DNA from: Stappia sp. BW2
GTDB taxonomy: Bacteria; Pseudomonadota; Alphaproteobacteria; Rhizobiales; Stappiaceae
Length of the DNA: 64,000 nt
Reading direction: 5' to 3'
NCBI RefSeq assembly: GCF_008107695.1
Contig: NZ_VIRG01000060.1
Span: forward strand, 62,001-126,000
The notes under the pieces are model-generated. The model was not told where the DNA came from, did no database searches, and was given only the letters and a program-made list of their open reading frames with translations. The position numbers and the translations under genes are program-made. Below, piece by piece: positions 45,320-53,984 of the stretch. Position 1 is the stretch's first letter, and each line of letters opens with the position of its first letter.

Positions 45320-45347
45320 GGCTGCGCCGGAATGTCCTGGCGCAGCC
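45320..45347 (+). other. Stem-loop between binding-protein and permease genes
   Basis: A perfect nine-pair stem (GGCTGCGCC / GGCGCAGCC) with a ten-base loop that can pair further inside. It lies 14 bases after the binding-protein stop and is followed by GTTT only, so partial termination or mRNA protection is more likely than full termination. Confidence 0.75.
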
Positions 45348-45380
45348 GTTTAACGACTACTCGCGGTTCTACAGGGTTCC

Positions 45381-46322
45381 ATGGCAAAGTATCTTCTTCG
45401 GCGTTTTGTTGGAATGGTCGTGGTGATCATTCTCGTTCTGACAATCGCCTTCGTGCTCGTCAGGTTCGCGCCTGGCGACCCGGCTGCCTTGATGCTGGGC
45501 CCGGATGCCACGCCTCAGGAAGCCGCAGATCTGCGCACGCGGCTCGGTCTCGACGAGCCGATCATCGTGCAATACGCGACATTCGTCGGCAACGCACTGA
45601 AGGGGGATCTGGGCGAGTCGCTTTTCTTCAATCGCCCCGTGACCTCCATTCTGGCGGACCGTGCGGAGCCGACGATTTTTCTTGCGCTGATGTCGTTGTT
45701 TTTTGCGCTTTTCATCGCCACGCCGATTGGGATCTATGCGGCCTATAAACGCGGCTCCCTTCTCGATCAGAGCTCCGTGACATCGGCAATGCTGGCGGCG
45801 TCCATACCGAGCTTTCTGACCGGACTGGTCTTCCAGCGTGTGCTGGCGACCAACCTCGGCTGGTTTCCAACCGCCGGGTATGGCGGTCCCGATGCCGATA
45901 TATGGGTGCGGCTCGGCCATCTCATCCTGCCCTCCATTACCCTGGGTATTACCAACTCCGCTTTGATCCTGCGTTTTACCCGCGCCTCCATGCTGGACAT
46001 TCTGGGCGAGGATTACGTGCGGACCGCCCGGGCAAAGGGAATGCCGGAAACACGTGTCATCTTGCGGCACGCTTTGAAAAATGCCGGAATTCCGATCATT
46101 ACCGTTGTCGGACTGACCTTCGCCCTTCTGGTGTCTGGTGCGGTGGTGACAGAGCGCGTCTTCAATCTGCCCGGCATGGGTAACCTGGTTGTCAACGCCG
46201 TCCTGCGCCGTGATTACCCCGTCATTCAGGGCACCTTGATCATTGTCGCGTCCATCTATGTGCTGATCAATCTGGCAACGGATCTTCTCTATTTCTTCAT
46301 CGACAAGCGGGTCAAATACTGA
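45381..46322 (+). CDS. Peptide ABC transporter permease (DppB type)
   Basis: A 313-residue permease: RFAPGDPAALMLG after the first helix, EAA loop DYVRTARAKGMP, tail DKRVKY. It follows the stem-loop and overlaps the next permease start (TGATG). Confidence 0.93.
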   Translation: MAKYLLRRFVGMVVVIILVLTIAFVLVRFAPGDPAALMLGPDATPQEAADLRTRLGLDEPIIVQYATFVGNALKGDLGESLFFNRPVTSILADRAEPTIFLALMSLFFALFIATPIGIYAAYKRGSLLDQSSVTSAMLAASIPSFLTGLVFQRVLATNLGWFPTAGYGGPDADIWVRLGHLILPSITLGITNSALILRFTRASMLDILGEDYVRTARAKGMPETRVILRHALKNAGIPIITVVGLTFALLVSGAVVTERVFNLPGMGNLVVNAVLRRDYPVIQGTLIIVASIYVLINLATDLLYFFIDKRVKY

Positions 46323-47182
46323 TGGCGACTGCATCTCAAATCCATCAGCCGCCCAGCTTTCGCGCCGTGCTCATGGCGCGCCGTTCGACTGTGGTCGCGC
46401 TGGTCTGTTTCGTCCTGATTGTTCTGGCATGTTACGTTTTGCCAACGCTCGATCTGACCGCTATCGGAAAGATGTCCGTGCGCAACAGGCTTACGCCGCC
46501 GGGTGCGGACTATTTTCTGGGAGCGGACGCGTTCGGACGCGATGTCCTCGGCCGCCTGCTCGTTGCAGGCCAGACGTCGCTGCAAATTGGTCTTGGCGTG
46601 GCGATCCTGTCATCGTCTGCCGGCATTGTCATCGGTCTGGTCGCGGGCTTTTTCCGGCGGCTCGACACACCTCTGTCGCGTTTGATTGACGCCATGATGG
46701 CGTTTCCCGATATCCTGCTGGCGCTGTCGCTTGTCGCGATTTTCGGCGGAACGGTCGGCAACGTCATCCTGGCGCTTTCCATTGTCTACACACCTCGTGT
46801 TGCCCGCATCGTGCGCGCCTCGACGCTGGTTGTTCGCGAATTGCCTTATGTCGAGGCGGCGCGTGCGCTTGGCTCCAGCACGCTGACGATCATGGTCACG
46901 CACGTTCTGCGCAATATCCTGTCCCCCATCCTGGTGCAGGCAACCTTCATCTTCGCCTATGCGATGCTGGCCGAAGCGGGCCTGACCTTTCTGGGCGTCG
47001 GCGTTGATCCGTCTACGCCCACGTGGGGCACGATGGTCAACGAGGGACGGCAATATATCGACAATGCCTTCTTTCTCATTCTCTTCCCGGGCGTTGCAAT
47101 CGCGCTCTCCGTCCTCTCGCTCCAACTGGTCGGTGACGGTCTGCGCGATGCATTGGACCCCAAACTCAACAAGGAGACCTGA
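46322..47182 (+). CDS. Peptide ABC transporter permease (DppC type)
   Basis: A 286-residue permease: LGADAFGRDVLGRLLVAGQ is the DppC mark, EAA loop YVEAARALGSS, tail LVGDGLRDALDP. The next gene is not an ATPase but a metallohydrolase that starts at once, so the enzyme is built into the transporter operon. Confidence 0.93.
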   Translation: MATASQIHQPPSFRAVLMARRSTVVALVCFVLIVLACYVLPTLDLTAIGKMSVRNRLTPPGADYFLGADAFGRDVLGRLLVAGQTSLQIGLGVAILSSSAGIVIGLVAGFFRRLDTPLSRLIDAMMAFPDILLALSLVAIFGGTVGNVILALSIVYTPRVARIVRASTLVVRELPYVEAARALGSSTLTIMVTHVLRNILSPILVQATFIFAYAMLAEAGLTFLGVGVDPSTPTWGTMVNEGRQYIDNAFFLILFPGVAIALSVLSLQLVGDGLRDALDPKLNKET

Positions 47183-48298
47183 ATGGCGCTTACCCTGACC
47201 AATTTCAGCGCGGTCGGTTTCGACAGTGCCCCGGATTCCATCCACATTGCGGATGACGGAACACTGCTCGATGACGCTCCCGAAAACGCGCGTCAGGTAG
47301 ATCTGAACGGGGCCTATCTGTCTCCGGGGTGGTGTGACCTGCATGTCCATGTCTGGCATGGCGGGACCGATATTTCGATCAGAGCCAGTGAGGCTGGCCG
47401 CGCAACGGGCGTGACGGCCATGGCCGATGCCGGCTCGGCGGGCGAGGCAAATTTCCACGGTCTGAGGGAATATGTCATCGATCCGCATGCGGAAACCATC
47501 AAGGCCTTCCTCAATATCGGTTCGATCGGGCTTGTTGCCTGCAACCGTGTGCCGGAACTCATCGACTGGCGATCCATCGATATCGACAGAACGCTTGAGG
47601 TCGTGGAGAAAAACCGGGATGTCATCTGCGGCATCAAGGTACGCGCCTCCGGAGTGATTGTCGGCAGCTGGGGCATCACGCCGGCCAAGATTGCCAAGCG
47701 CGTTGCGGAAATGACCAATTTTCCGCTGATGGTACATGTCGGCGAACCGCCCCCCCTTATCGATGAGGTTTTCGACATCCTCTCGGAAGGCGACATCGTC
47801 ACGCATTGCTTCAATGGCAAACCTGCAGGCTCCATACGCGATACGCCTGCACTCTTCGCCATGGCACAGGACATGGCTGACAGAGGCATTCGCATGGACA
47901 TCGGCCATGGTGGAGCGTCGTTCAATTTTGAAACGGCACGCGCTTCCATTGCCGACGGGCTGCGCCCGTTCTCCATTTCCACCGACCTGCACAAGGTTTC
48001 CATTGAATCGCCCGTCTACGACCTGGCGACCACAATGTCGAAACTGCTGGCGGTCGGCCTGCCATTTGAAGACGTCGTCCAGGCGAGTTGTGCCGCACCG
48101 CGGTCGATTCTCGGTCTTTCCGGCAGAGATGGCCTCAAGACCGGTATGCGCGCCGACTTCACCATCTTCGATCTGGAAGATGCCGACATCGAAGTCCTCG
48201 ACAGTCAGGGCAATTCGATGGTGATGGACAAGGTCTTTGAGCCGCGCGCAACGGTTCTCGGCGCCGATATGCAGGCGGCGAGCCGGAGGCTTCCGTGA
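47183..48298 (+). CDS. Amidohydrolase/deacetylase-type metallohydrolase (COG3964-like)
   Basis: A 371-residue amidohydrolase-superfamily enzyme. Metal ligands are readable: His54 and His56 (CDLHVHVWHGG), probable carboxylated Lys152 (GIKVRAS), His185 (MVHVGEPP), His208 (VTHCFNG) and the general-base Asp268 (STDLHK). This pattern fits COG3964 enzymes, often misannotated as dihydroorotase or adenine deaminase; as I recall, studied members hydrolyse acetyl-(R)-mandelate-like esters. The gene lies between permease and ATPase genes of one operon, overlapping the next start by one base, so it should act on the imported compound, probably removing an acyl group. Confidence 0.85.
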   Translation: MALTLTNFSAVGFDSAPDSIHIADDGTLLDDAPENARQVDLNGAYLSPGWCDLHVHVWHGGTDISIRASEAGRATGVTAMADAGSAGEANFHGLREYVIDPHAETIKAFLNIGSIGLVACNRVPELIDWRSIDIDRTLEVVEKNRDVICGIKVRASGVIVGSWGITPAKIAKRVAEMTNFPLMVHVGEPPPLIDEVFDILSEGDIVTHCFNGKPAGSIRDTPALFAMAQDMADRGIRMDIGHGGASFNFETARASIADGLRPFSISTDLHKVSIESPVYDLATTMSKLLAVGLPFEDVVQASCAAPRSILGLSGRDGLKTGMRADFTIFDLEDADIEVLDSQGNSMVMDKVFEPRATVLGADMQAASRRLP

Positions 48299-49293
48299 TG
48301 GATAACAGCGCGATCCTGAAGGTTGACGGATTGCGCGTCGGCTTTGGCAAGGGATCCGGGCAGGTCACGGCCTTGCGGGATGTCAGTTTCGAGATCGCGC
48401 GGGGCCGTACGCTGGCACTTGTTGGCGAAAGCGGTTCCGGCAAGTCGGTGACTTCGCTTGCTCTGATGGGGCTGCTGCCGCCGGCGGGCCGCATTCTGTC
48501 CGGTGAGCTGACCTTCAAAGGCAGGTCGGGAAAGACGGTCGATCTGGCAACCCTGTCCGCCCGCGATTTTCGCAATATTCGCGGGTCGGAGATCGCCATG
48601 ATCTTCCAGGAGCCCATGTCGTCGCTTAATCCGCTTTTCACGATTGGCGATCAGATCGGCGAAATGCTTCTGCTGCATGAAAACCTGGATGCCGACGAGA
48701 GGCGCAAACGCGTCGTCGAAATGCTGGAAATGGTCGAGATCCCCGGTGCCGCAAAACGTGCCGATACCTATCCGCACGAGTTGTCCGGGGGCATGCGCCA
48801 GCGGGTGATGATCGCCATGGCGATGATCTGCAATCCGGCTTTCCTGATTGCGGACGAACCGACAACCGCACTGGATGTGACCATTCAGGCGCAAATTCTC
48901 GATCTGATGCGGAGGCTCCAGCGCGAGCGCCAGATGTCGATCCTCTTCATCACGCACGATATGGGCGTGGTGGCCGAAATGGCCGACGATGTGGCGGTCA
49001 TGTATGCGGGCAGCGTGGTTGAACAGGCGCCCGTCAATGATCTTTTCGACCAGACAAGGCATCCTTATGCACGTGGCCTCCTTGGCTCAATTCCCAGTCC
49101 GAACCGTCCTGAAGGCGAACGGCTCAAGTCTATTCCGGGATCCGTGCCGCCGCTCAATGCGTTGCCGGAAGGCTGCGCCTTCGAGCCAAGGTGTGCCTTC
49201 GCCATGCCAGCCTGCAAGAAGCCCGTCGCGTTGCAGACGAAAGCGCCGGGGCATTTGGCAGCCTGCATTCTGGAACAGGAGCTGGTTGAATGA
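48298..49293 (+). CDS. Peptide ABC transporter ATP-binding protein (DppD type)
   Basis: A 331-residue ATPase: Walker [11 protein letters not shown], signature LSGGMRQR, Walker [13 protein letters not shown], switch THDMGVV, C-terminal [15 protein letters not shown]. The ATG at 48298 has GGAGG about 9 bases upstream and overlaps the metallohydrolase stop; a GTG codon directly before it is less likely. Confidence 0.93.
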   Translation: MDNSAILKVDGLRVGFGKGSGQVTALRDVSFEIARGRTLALVGESGSGKSVTSLALMGLLPPAGRILSGELTFKGRSGKTVDLATLSARDFRNIRGSEIAMIFQEPMSSLNPLFTIGDQIGEMLLLHENLDADERRKRVVEMLEMVEIPGAAKRADTYPHELSGGMRQRVMIAMAMICNPAFLIADEPTTALDVTIQAQILDLMRRLQRERQMSILFITHDMGVVAEMADDVAVMYAGSVVEQAPVNDLFDQTRHPYARGLLGSIPSPNRPEGERLKSIPGSVPPLNALPEGCAFEPRCAFAMPACKKPVALQTKAPGHLAACILEQELVE

Positions 49294-50252
49294 CTGAGCC
49301 GCTTCTGCAAATCCGCGGTCTGACGAAGATATTTGAAACGTCCGGCGGCCCTGTTCACGCGCTGGAAGATATCAGTTTCGATATCCCGCGCGGGTCCATC
49401 ACAGGTCTCGTCGGCGAAAGCGGCTCGGGCAAAACAACGCTTGGGCGCAGTCTGCTGCGCCTTGTCGAGCCGACGCGCGGCCAGACCATTTTCGATGGTA
49501 CCGATCTGAACACGCTCAGCGCCAGCCAAATGCGCCAGATGCGCCGCAGGATTCAGATCATCTTTCAGGACCCGATGTCCTCGCTCAACCCGCGACTGCG
49601 GATCGCGGATCTGATCGGGGAAGGCTTGAAGGCATTCGGCATCTGCAATCGTCGCGAGCGCCGTGATCGTGCCGCGGCCCTTCTGGAAGAAGTCGGGCTT
49701 TCCGGGGACCACCTGAACCGCTTCCCTCATGAATTTTCCGGCGGGCAACGTCAACGGATCGGTATCGCGCGTGCATTGGCGCTGGAACCGGAATTTATCG
49801 TGGCGGACGAAAGTGTCTCGGCGCTGGATGTTTCGATTCAGGCGCAGGTGCTCAATCTACTGCTGGATTTGCGTGAAAAGCGGAACCTGACCATGCTTTT
49901 CATCGCCCACGACTTGTCGGTTGTCGAATATCTCTGCGATCAGATCGCCGTGCTCTATCTGGGCCGCCTTATGGAGATCGGGCCGTCACGGGCCGTCTAT
50001 CACAAGGCAATGCACCCTTATACGCGTGCGCTCAACTCCGCGATCCCGCTGCCCGATCCACGTGCCAAGCGGTCCCGTGAGCTTCTTCAGGGCGATATTC
50101 CCTCCCCACTCAATCCACCATCGGGCTGTGTATTCAGAACGCGATGCCAATTTGCCGACGCGGATTGTGCTGATGGCCTGCCCCATCCCGTTGCCGTTGC
50201 TGAAGGTCATGTCAGCTACTGCAAGAAAATCGAGGTATTAAATGACAACTGA
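49290..50252 (+). CDS. Peptide ABC transporter ATP-binding protein (DppF type)
   Basis: A 320-residue ATPase: Walker A GESGSGKTT, signature FSGGQRQR, Walker B FIVADESVSALD, switch AHDLSVV, C-terminal GCVFRTRCQFA. It overlaps the previous ATPase by 4 bases and the following RidA gene by 11, so the RidA protein belongs to this operon. Confidence 0.93.
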   Translation: MTEPLLQIRGLTKIFETSGGPVHALEDISFDIPRGSITGLVGESGSGKTTLGRSLLRLVEPTRGQTIFDGTDLNTLSASQMRQMRRRIQIIFQDPMSSLNPRLRIADLIGEGLKAFGICNRRERRDRAAALLEEVGLSGDHLNRFPHEFSGGQRQRIGIARALALEPEFIVADESVSALDVSIQAQVLNLLLDLREKRNLTMLFIAHDLSVVEYLCDQIAVLYLGRLMEIGPSRAVYHKAMHPYTRALNSAIPLPDPRAKRSRELLQGDIPSPLNPPSGCVFRTRCQFADADCADGLPHPVAVAEGHVSYCKKIEVLNDN

Positions 50253-50760
50253 ATTACGCGCCGAAACGCCTGAAACACGCTTGAAGGCACTCGGCCGTCC
50301 CTTGCCGGATAGCCCGCCTTCGCCTATCGGCGCGTTCAAGAATGTGCGGCGTTCAGGCAACATGCTTTATGTCTCCGGGCAGGGGCCTGTTCTGCCGGAT
50401 GGCAGCTTGCTGAAAGGCAAGGTCGGCGGCGATGTCACCGCCGAAGAGGCGAGGGAACATGCCGAGCTGGTCGCGCTCAACATTATTGCCGCTCTGAGGC
50501 AGTTTCTCGGGTCGCTGGATCATGTCGATGGAGTGGTCAAACTCCTGGGGCTGGTCAACGCCACACCGGAATTCGAACGCCATCCTCACGTGATTGACGG
50601 TGCGTCCAACATGCTCGCCCGTGTCTTCGATGACAAGCGCGGGCACGCGCGCTCGGCATTCGGTGTCAGCTCGCTCCCCAACCAGATCACTGTGGAAATC
50701 GAGGCCATTTTCGAGCTATCCGACAAGGCCACACACCAGACGGCACTCCGGGAAGCCTAA
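50242..50760 (+). CDS. RidA family protein (YjgF-like, long form)
   Basis: A 172-residue protein of the YjgF/RidA superfamily, in the longer group with an N-terminal extension. The conserved arginine that binds the imine carboxylate is in HARSAFGVSSLP, followed by VEIEAIFEL. RidA proteins hydrolyse reactive 2-aminoacrylate or similar imines formed by PLP lyases, and a PLP enzyme gene lies just beyond in this cluster. GAGGT is the ribosome site inside the upstream ATPase gene. Its last 4 bases overlap the convergent IclR gene. Confidence 0.9.
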   Translation: MTTELRAETPETRLKALGRPLPDSPPSPIGAFKNVRRSGNMLYVSGQGPVLPDGSLLKGKVGGDVTAEEAREHAELVALNIIAALRQFLGSLDHVDGVVKLLGLVNATPEFERHPHVIDGASNMLARVFDDKRGHARSAFGVSSLPNQITVEIEAIFELSDKATHQTALREA

Positions 50761-51527
50761 TGATTTCCCAACGCCCGTTCGACAGACTGCGCCGCATTGC
50801 GAACTTCCGTGGCAATGCTCTCGAAACGGTCGGCAACCCGGTGCTTGGCCATGACAACCGACAGGGTCATAAGACATGCGCCCTGTTGGTCGCGGATCGG
50901 TGCGGCAATGCAGGCGACGGACTCCTCGGAGGTGTCGATCTGCACCGAGAGGCCTTCAAGAAAGGCCTCTCTCGACATCTTTGCCAGTTTCTCCGGGTCG
51001 GTTTCCGCCAAACCGGTGTGCGAAGGTTCGGCGCAGGCCTTGAAGATCGCAAGACGCTCGGCCTCGGGAAGGTGACCCACCAGCAGGCGCCCGGACGCGG
51101 TCCAGTTCAAAGGCACCCGTGTGCCAACGTCGGAGGTCACGCGAAAGGCTCCCGAACCTTCCGCCATGTCGATGACACTCATCTGGCCTTCGTCACGGGT
51201 GCAAATCTGAATCATTTCACCGGTGCGCTCATTCAGTTCGATCATCGCGCGGCGCGCCTCGGTAAAGGCGTTCATCCGCGTCCGGTAGGCAAGGCCGTAA
51301 CGCATAAGACGCGGACCCAGCCAGACCCGGCCATCGGCGGTACGGCTCAGCATCGAACATTCTGCCAGCTCGTCTATAAGTTTATAGACGGTCGAAGCCG
51401 GGGCACCGGTGGCTTTCGCAAGCTCGTACGCCGTCATGGGAACGAGTCTTTCAGTCAGGATATCAAGTATTTGAAGGTTCCGCGTCAGTGCGCTGGTGCG
51501 GGTCCTGCGAGGGACTTTCATATCCAT
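50757..51527 (-). CDS. IclR-family transcriptional regulator
   Basis: A 256-residue IclR protein: winged helix MTAYELAKATGAPASTVYKLIDELAE and effector domain ending IAAPIRDQQGACLMTLSVVM. It sits between the RidA gene (tail overlap) and the PLP-enzyme gene (divergent). The IclR-type box at 51556 lies 29 bases before its start and a matching box covers the promoter at 43725, so it probably controls both halves of the cluster and itself. Confidence 0.93.
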   Translation of the reverse strand: MDMKVPRRTRTSALTRNLQILDILTERLVPMTAYELAKATGAPASTVYKLIDELAECSMLSRTADGRVWLGPRLMRYGLAYRTRMNAFTEARRAMIELNERTGEMIQICTRDEGQMSVIDMAEGSGAFRVTSDVGTRVPLNWTASGRLLVGHLPEAERLAIFKACAEPSHTGLAETDPEKLAKMSREAFLEGLSVQIDTSEESVACIAAPIRDQQGACLMTLSVVMAKHRVADRFESIATEVRNAAQSVERALGNH

Positions 51528-51555
51528 GACATCATCTCATTCCAGGGGCCAAAAC

Positions 51556-51579
51556 AGTGGTCTCTGTGCCACAATAATG
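51556..51579. promoter_or_regulatory. Second IclR-type operator, divergent promoter region
   Basis: AGTGG-N8-CCACAATAATG matches the box at 43761-43784 at all fixed positions, including the flanking AATAATG. The inner eight bases differ, and its arms are only four bases of true symmetry (GTGG/CCAC). It lies between the IclR gene and the PLP-enzyme gene, fitting autoregulation. Confidence 0.65.
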
Positions 51580-51609
51580 GAAGTGCTCGCAAGAGCAGAG
51601 GGAAAAATC

Positions 51610-52848
51610 ATGGGCGAAAAACAATCTCAGCGTGAAGACTACGGCATCGACTGGTCATGGCATGATTCCATGGGAATAAGCCGCGTCGTCAATGTCTGCG
51701 GGACAATGACCTCGCTGGGGGGTTCGATTGCGAGCCTGCGCGTGGCGAAAGCAACTGCAGAGGCAATGCCGCGCTTTGCGCGCATGCACGAATTGCAAGC
51801 AAAAGCATCCGATCTGATTTCGCAACTGACCGGAGCGGAAGCCGGCTTTTTGACCGCATCGGCAAGCGCGGGGATCTCTCTCGCGGTCGCGGGCTGCATG
51901 ACGGGCCTCGACCCGGCACGCGCGGAAGACCTGCCGTGTGAGCCAGGCCCGAAATCCGGGGTGGCGGTGCAGATGGGCCATTTGTGCGAATATGGTGCGC
52001 CAGTTTCCCAGGCCATTGAGCTGGTTGGCGGTCATGTGCGTATTGTCGGTCAATCCACACTGGCAAAGGATTATCAACTTGAGGCCGTTCTCGACGAGGG
52101 TGCTGCCGCCGCGCTTTACGTGATTTCGCACCATGTCGTCGACTACGGCATGATCCCGCTGAAACGCTTTTGCGAGATCGCGCATGCCAAGGGCGTTCCG
52201 GTGATTGTCGACGCAGCCTCCGAGTATGAACTGGAGGGCTTCATTGCCGCCGGTGCGGACATAGCCATTTACTCCGGTCACAAATTCATGGGCGGGCCGA
52301 CGTCCGGCATCGTCGCCGGGCGCAAGGAACTTGTGCGTGCCGCTTACCTGCAAAACATCGGCATTGGCCGGGGCATGAAGATCGGCAAGGAAAGTATTGC
52401 CGGCGCCATCGAGGCAATGGCCCAGTGGCTCGAGCGTGATCATGACGCCGTTCGCGCCGCGGAAACCGCTGCATTGGAAATGTGGAAGGAAGCGATCGAC
52501 GGCTTGCCGGGATTTGATGCCAAACGCATACCGGATCCGACCGGAAATCCTCTTGAGCGTCTGGAAGTCCACGTCGACCCGGCAATTGCCGGCGCAAGCG
52601 CTGCCCAATACGCCGTTGCATTCGGAAGTTACGACCCGCCGATTATCGTGCGCGGACACGAAACCGAGAAAGGCTACTTCCAGCTCGATCCCTGCAACCT
52701 CATGCCGGGTCAAGCCGAACTCGTGCGCGACGCTCTGCGGCAGGTGCTGACCTCGTCCGAGGCCGCCGCGGTTGATGAGGAAGCAGCACTGGCAGACACC
52801 CGCAACGGCGGAACGGAAAGCTACATGCGTTGGCTGGAAGACGTGTGA
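51610..52848 (+). CDS. PLP-dependent enzyme, SelA/DgaE-like (probable ammonia lyase or aldolase)
   Basis: A 412-residue fold-type I PLP protein. The Schiff-base lysine is expected at Lys225 in YSGHKFMGGPTSG, and the cofactor-binding aspartate in VIVDAASEYE. It resembles the SelA-like group that includes DgaE (D-glucosaminate-6-phosphate ammonia lyase); true SelA is unlikely because SelB and a selenium context are absent. GAGGG precedes the ATG at 51610; an ATG at 51577 overlaps the operator. Next to a RidA protein and a COG3964 hydrolase, it most likely eliminates ammonia or water from an amino acid, giving an imine that RidA hydrolyses. The exact substrate is unknown. Confidence 0.85.
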   Translation: MGEKQSQREDYGIDWSWHDSMGISRVVNVCGTMTSLGGSIASLRVAKATAEAMPRFARMHELQAKASDLISQLTGAEAGFLTASASAGISLAVAGCMTGLDPARAEDLPCEPGPKSGVAVQMGHLCEYGAPVSQAIELVGGHVRIVGQSTLAKDYQLEAVLDEGAAAALYVISHHVVDYGMIPLKRFCEIAHAKGVPVIVDAASEYELEGFIAAGADIAIYSGHKFMGGPTSGIVAGRKELVRAAYLQNIGIGRGMKIGKESIAGAIEAMAQWLERDHDAVRAAETAALEMWKEAIDGLPGFDAKRIPDPTGNPLERLEVHVDPAIAGASAAQYAVAFGSYDPPIIVRGHETEKGYFQLDPCNLMPGQAELVRDALRQVLTSSEAAAVDEEAALADTRNGGTESYMRWLEDV

Positions 52849-52900
52849 GAACACTCCAGTAGGTCGCCGAAACTCTTCAAAATATCGAAATAGCCGGTTC

Positions 52901-52923
52901 GCGGCAGATCCGTGATCTGCCGC
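52901..52923 (+). terminator. Terminator-like hairpin after the PLP-enzyme gene
   Basis: A perfect ten-pair stem (GCGGCAGATC / GATCTGCCGC) with a three-base loop lies 52 bases after the stop. The tail (CTACTTCTG) is pyrimidine-rich but lacks a T run. Confidence 0.55.
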
Positions 52924-53984
52924 CTACTTCTGCATTGTCCACCCGGCCTGGAAGACTGTTCCGGGAAAGGCGAGGACCGAACCCGGGGGCTGTCGTGGAG
53001 CGGCGTCACGCCCGAAGGGCGCTCTATGAGCGTATCTGCTTTTCTCCCGATCTGTTCTTTCAGGCAGACCAACGGGGCATTTCCCCAAAAGCCTACGCGC
53101 CGTTCAGGCCGTTCTGCGCTTAATCTTGCTCTATCACATTATTTGTAGATCCCGAGTGCGCGGCTGGCGGGGCGGTTTCTCGTGCGAAGTAAATGAATTC
53201 ATTGGATGAATTTTGATCTTCTTCGGTCAAACGGACGTTTTGGCAGTCAAGCTGGATGTGAGGCCAGTGTTCGTAATGGTCTGCTGGACATGTCCATTAT
53301 GGCAAAAAACTCAGATCAATTTCCGAAAGAGCAGTACCGAAGCGAGCGTTAAGCCCTCTGTTTTTCGCGATCCGCCTGGACAGGAATGCGCGCAAAAGCG
53401 AGGGCTTAAAACTCTGGCAAGCTCCGTTTTACCACTGTACGGGCTGGTTCGACATGCCGCGAACGACGGGTCTGGGCTTCGGGCGCGGCCGAGGAACGCT
53501 CTCGAAAGACAGCTGCTGTTTCAATAAGGCGAGCCGACGCGAAGTTTACTGAATGGCGGAGACACTGGCGAAACTTGTCTGGTGTTGGCTTGTTTCGGAA
53601 TTGGTCTGGCTCTTTTGTCAAATTGGATATGAACCGTAGTCCAATACTGCTCTAGCTTTCATTCCAACGTATCCGCGGGATGGGCAGAGAAATGGCCGCC
53701 AACGGTCGATGTTTTCACCGTTGGGGCGGGGAATAAGGGGCAGAAGGTTTTCTGGCAGGCTGAAGGCAAGTCCGCTTCCAACCCAGCCAGTCCACACCGG
53801 CAAGCCTTCGATCCTGCCGGCGGCCGGTACCGCTCCCGATAGGCCGACACCTTCCAGTGGAAGCGTGCGGCCGGCCACGGGTAGCGCAAACACATCGCCC
53901 GGAGCTGGTCGACCGGGCGACCACAAAAAAGCACCGACCGGTGTCGCGTTCCAGAGCGGCGATTGTTCGATAGGAGGACTGTTT
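52924..53984. other. Long intergenic region (about 1.06 kb) without recognised gene
   Basis: Between the PLP-enzyme terminator and the polyamine-type importer. Short frames occur on both strands but none resembles a known family. The last 20 bases hold the strong TAGGAGGA ribosome site of the next gene. It may hold a long leader, a small RNA or decayed DNA; nothing firm can be said. Confidence 0.4.

Noticed and set aside
51610-52848. SelA (selenocysteine synthase) identity for the PLP enzyme
   Set aside because: The fold and lysine motif fit, but no SelB, selC tRNA or selenium genes are near, and the context is catabolic.
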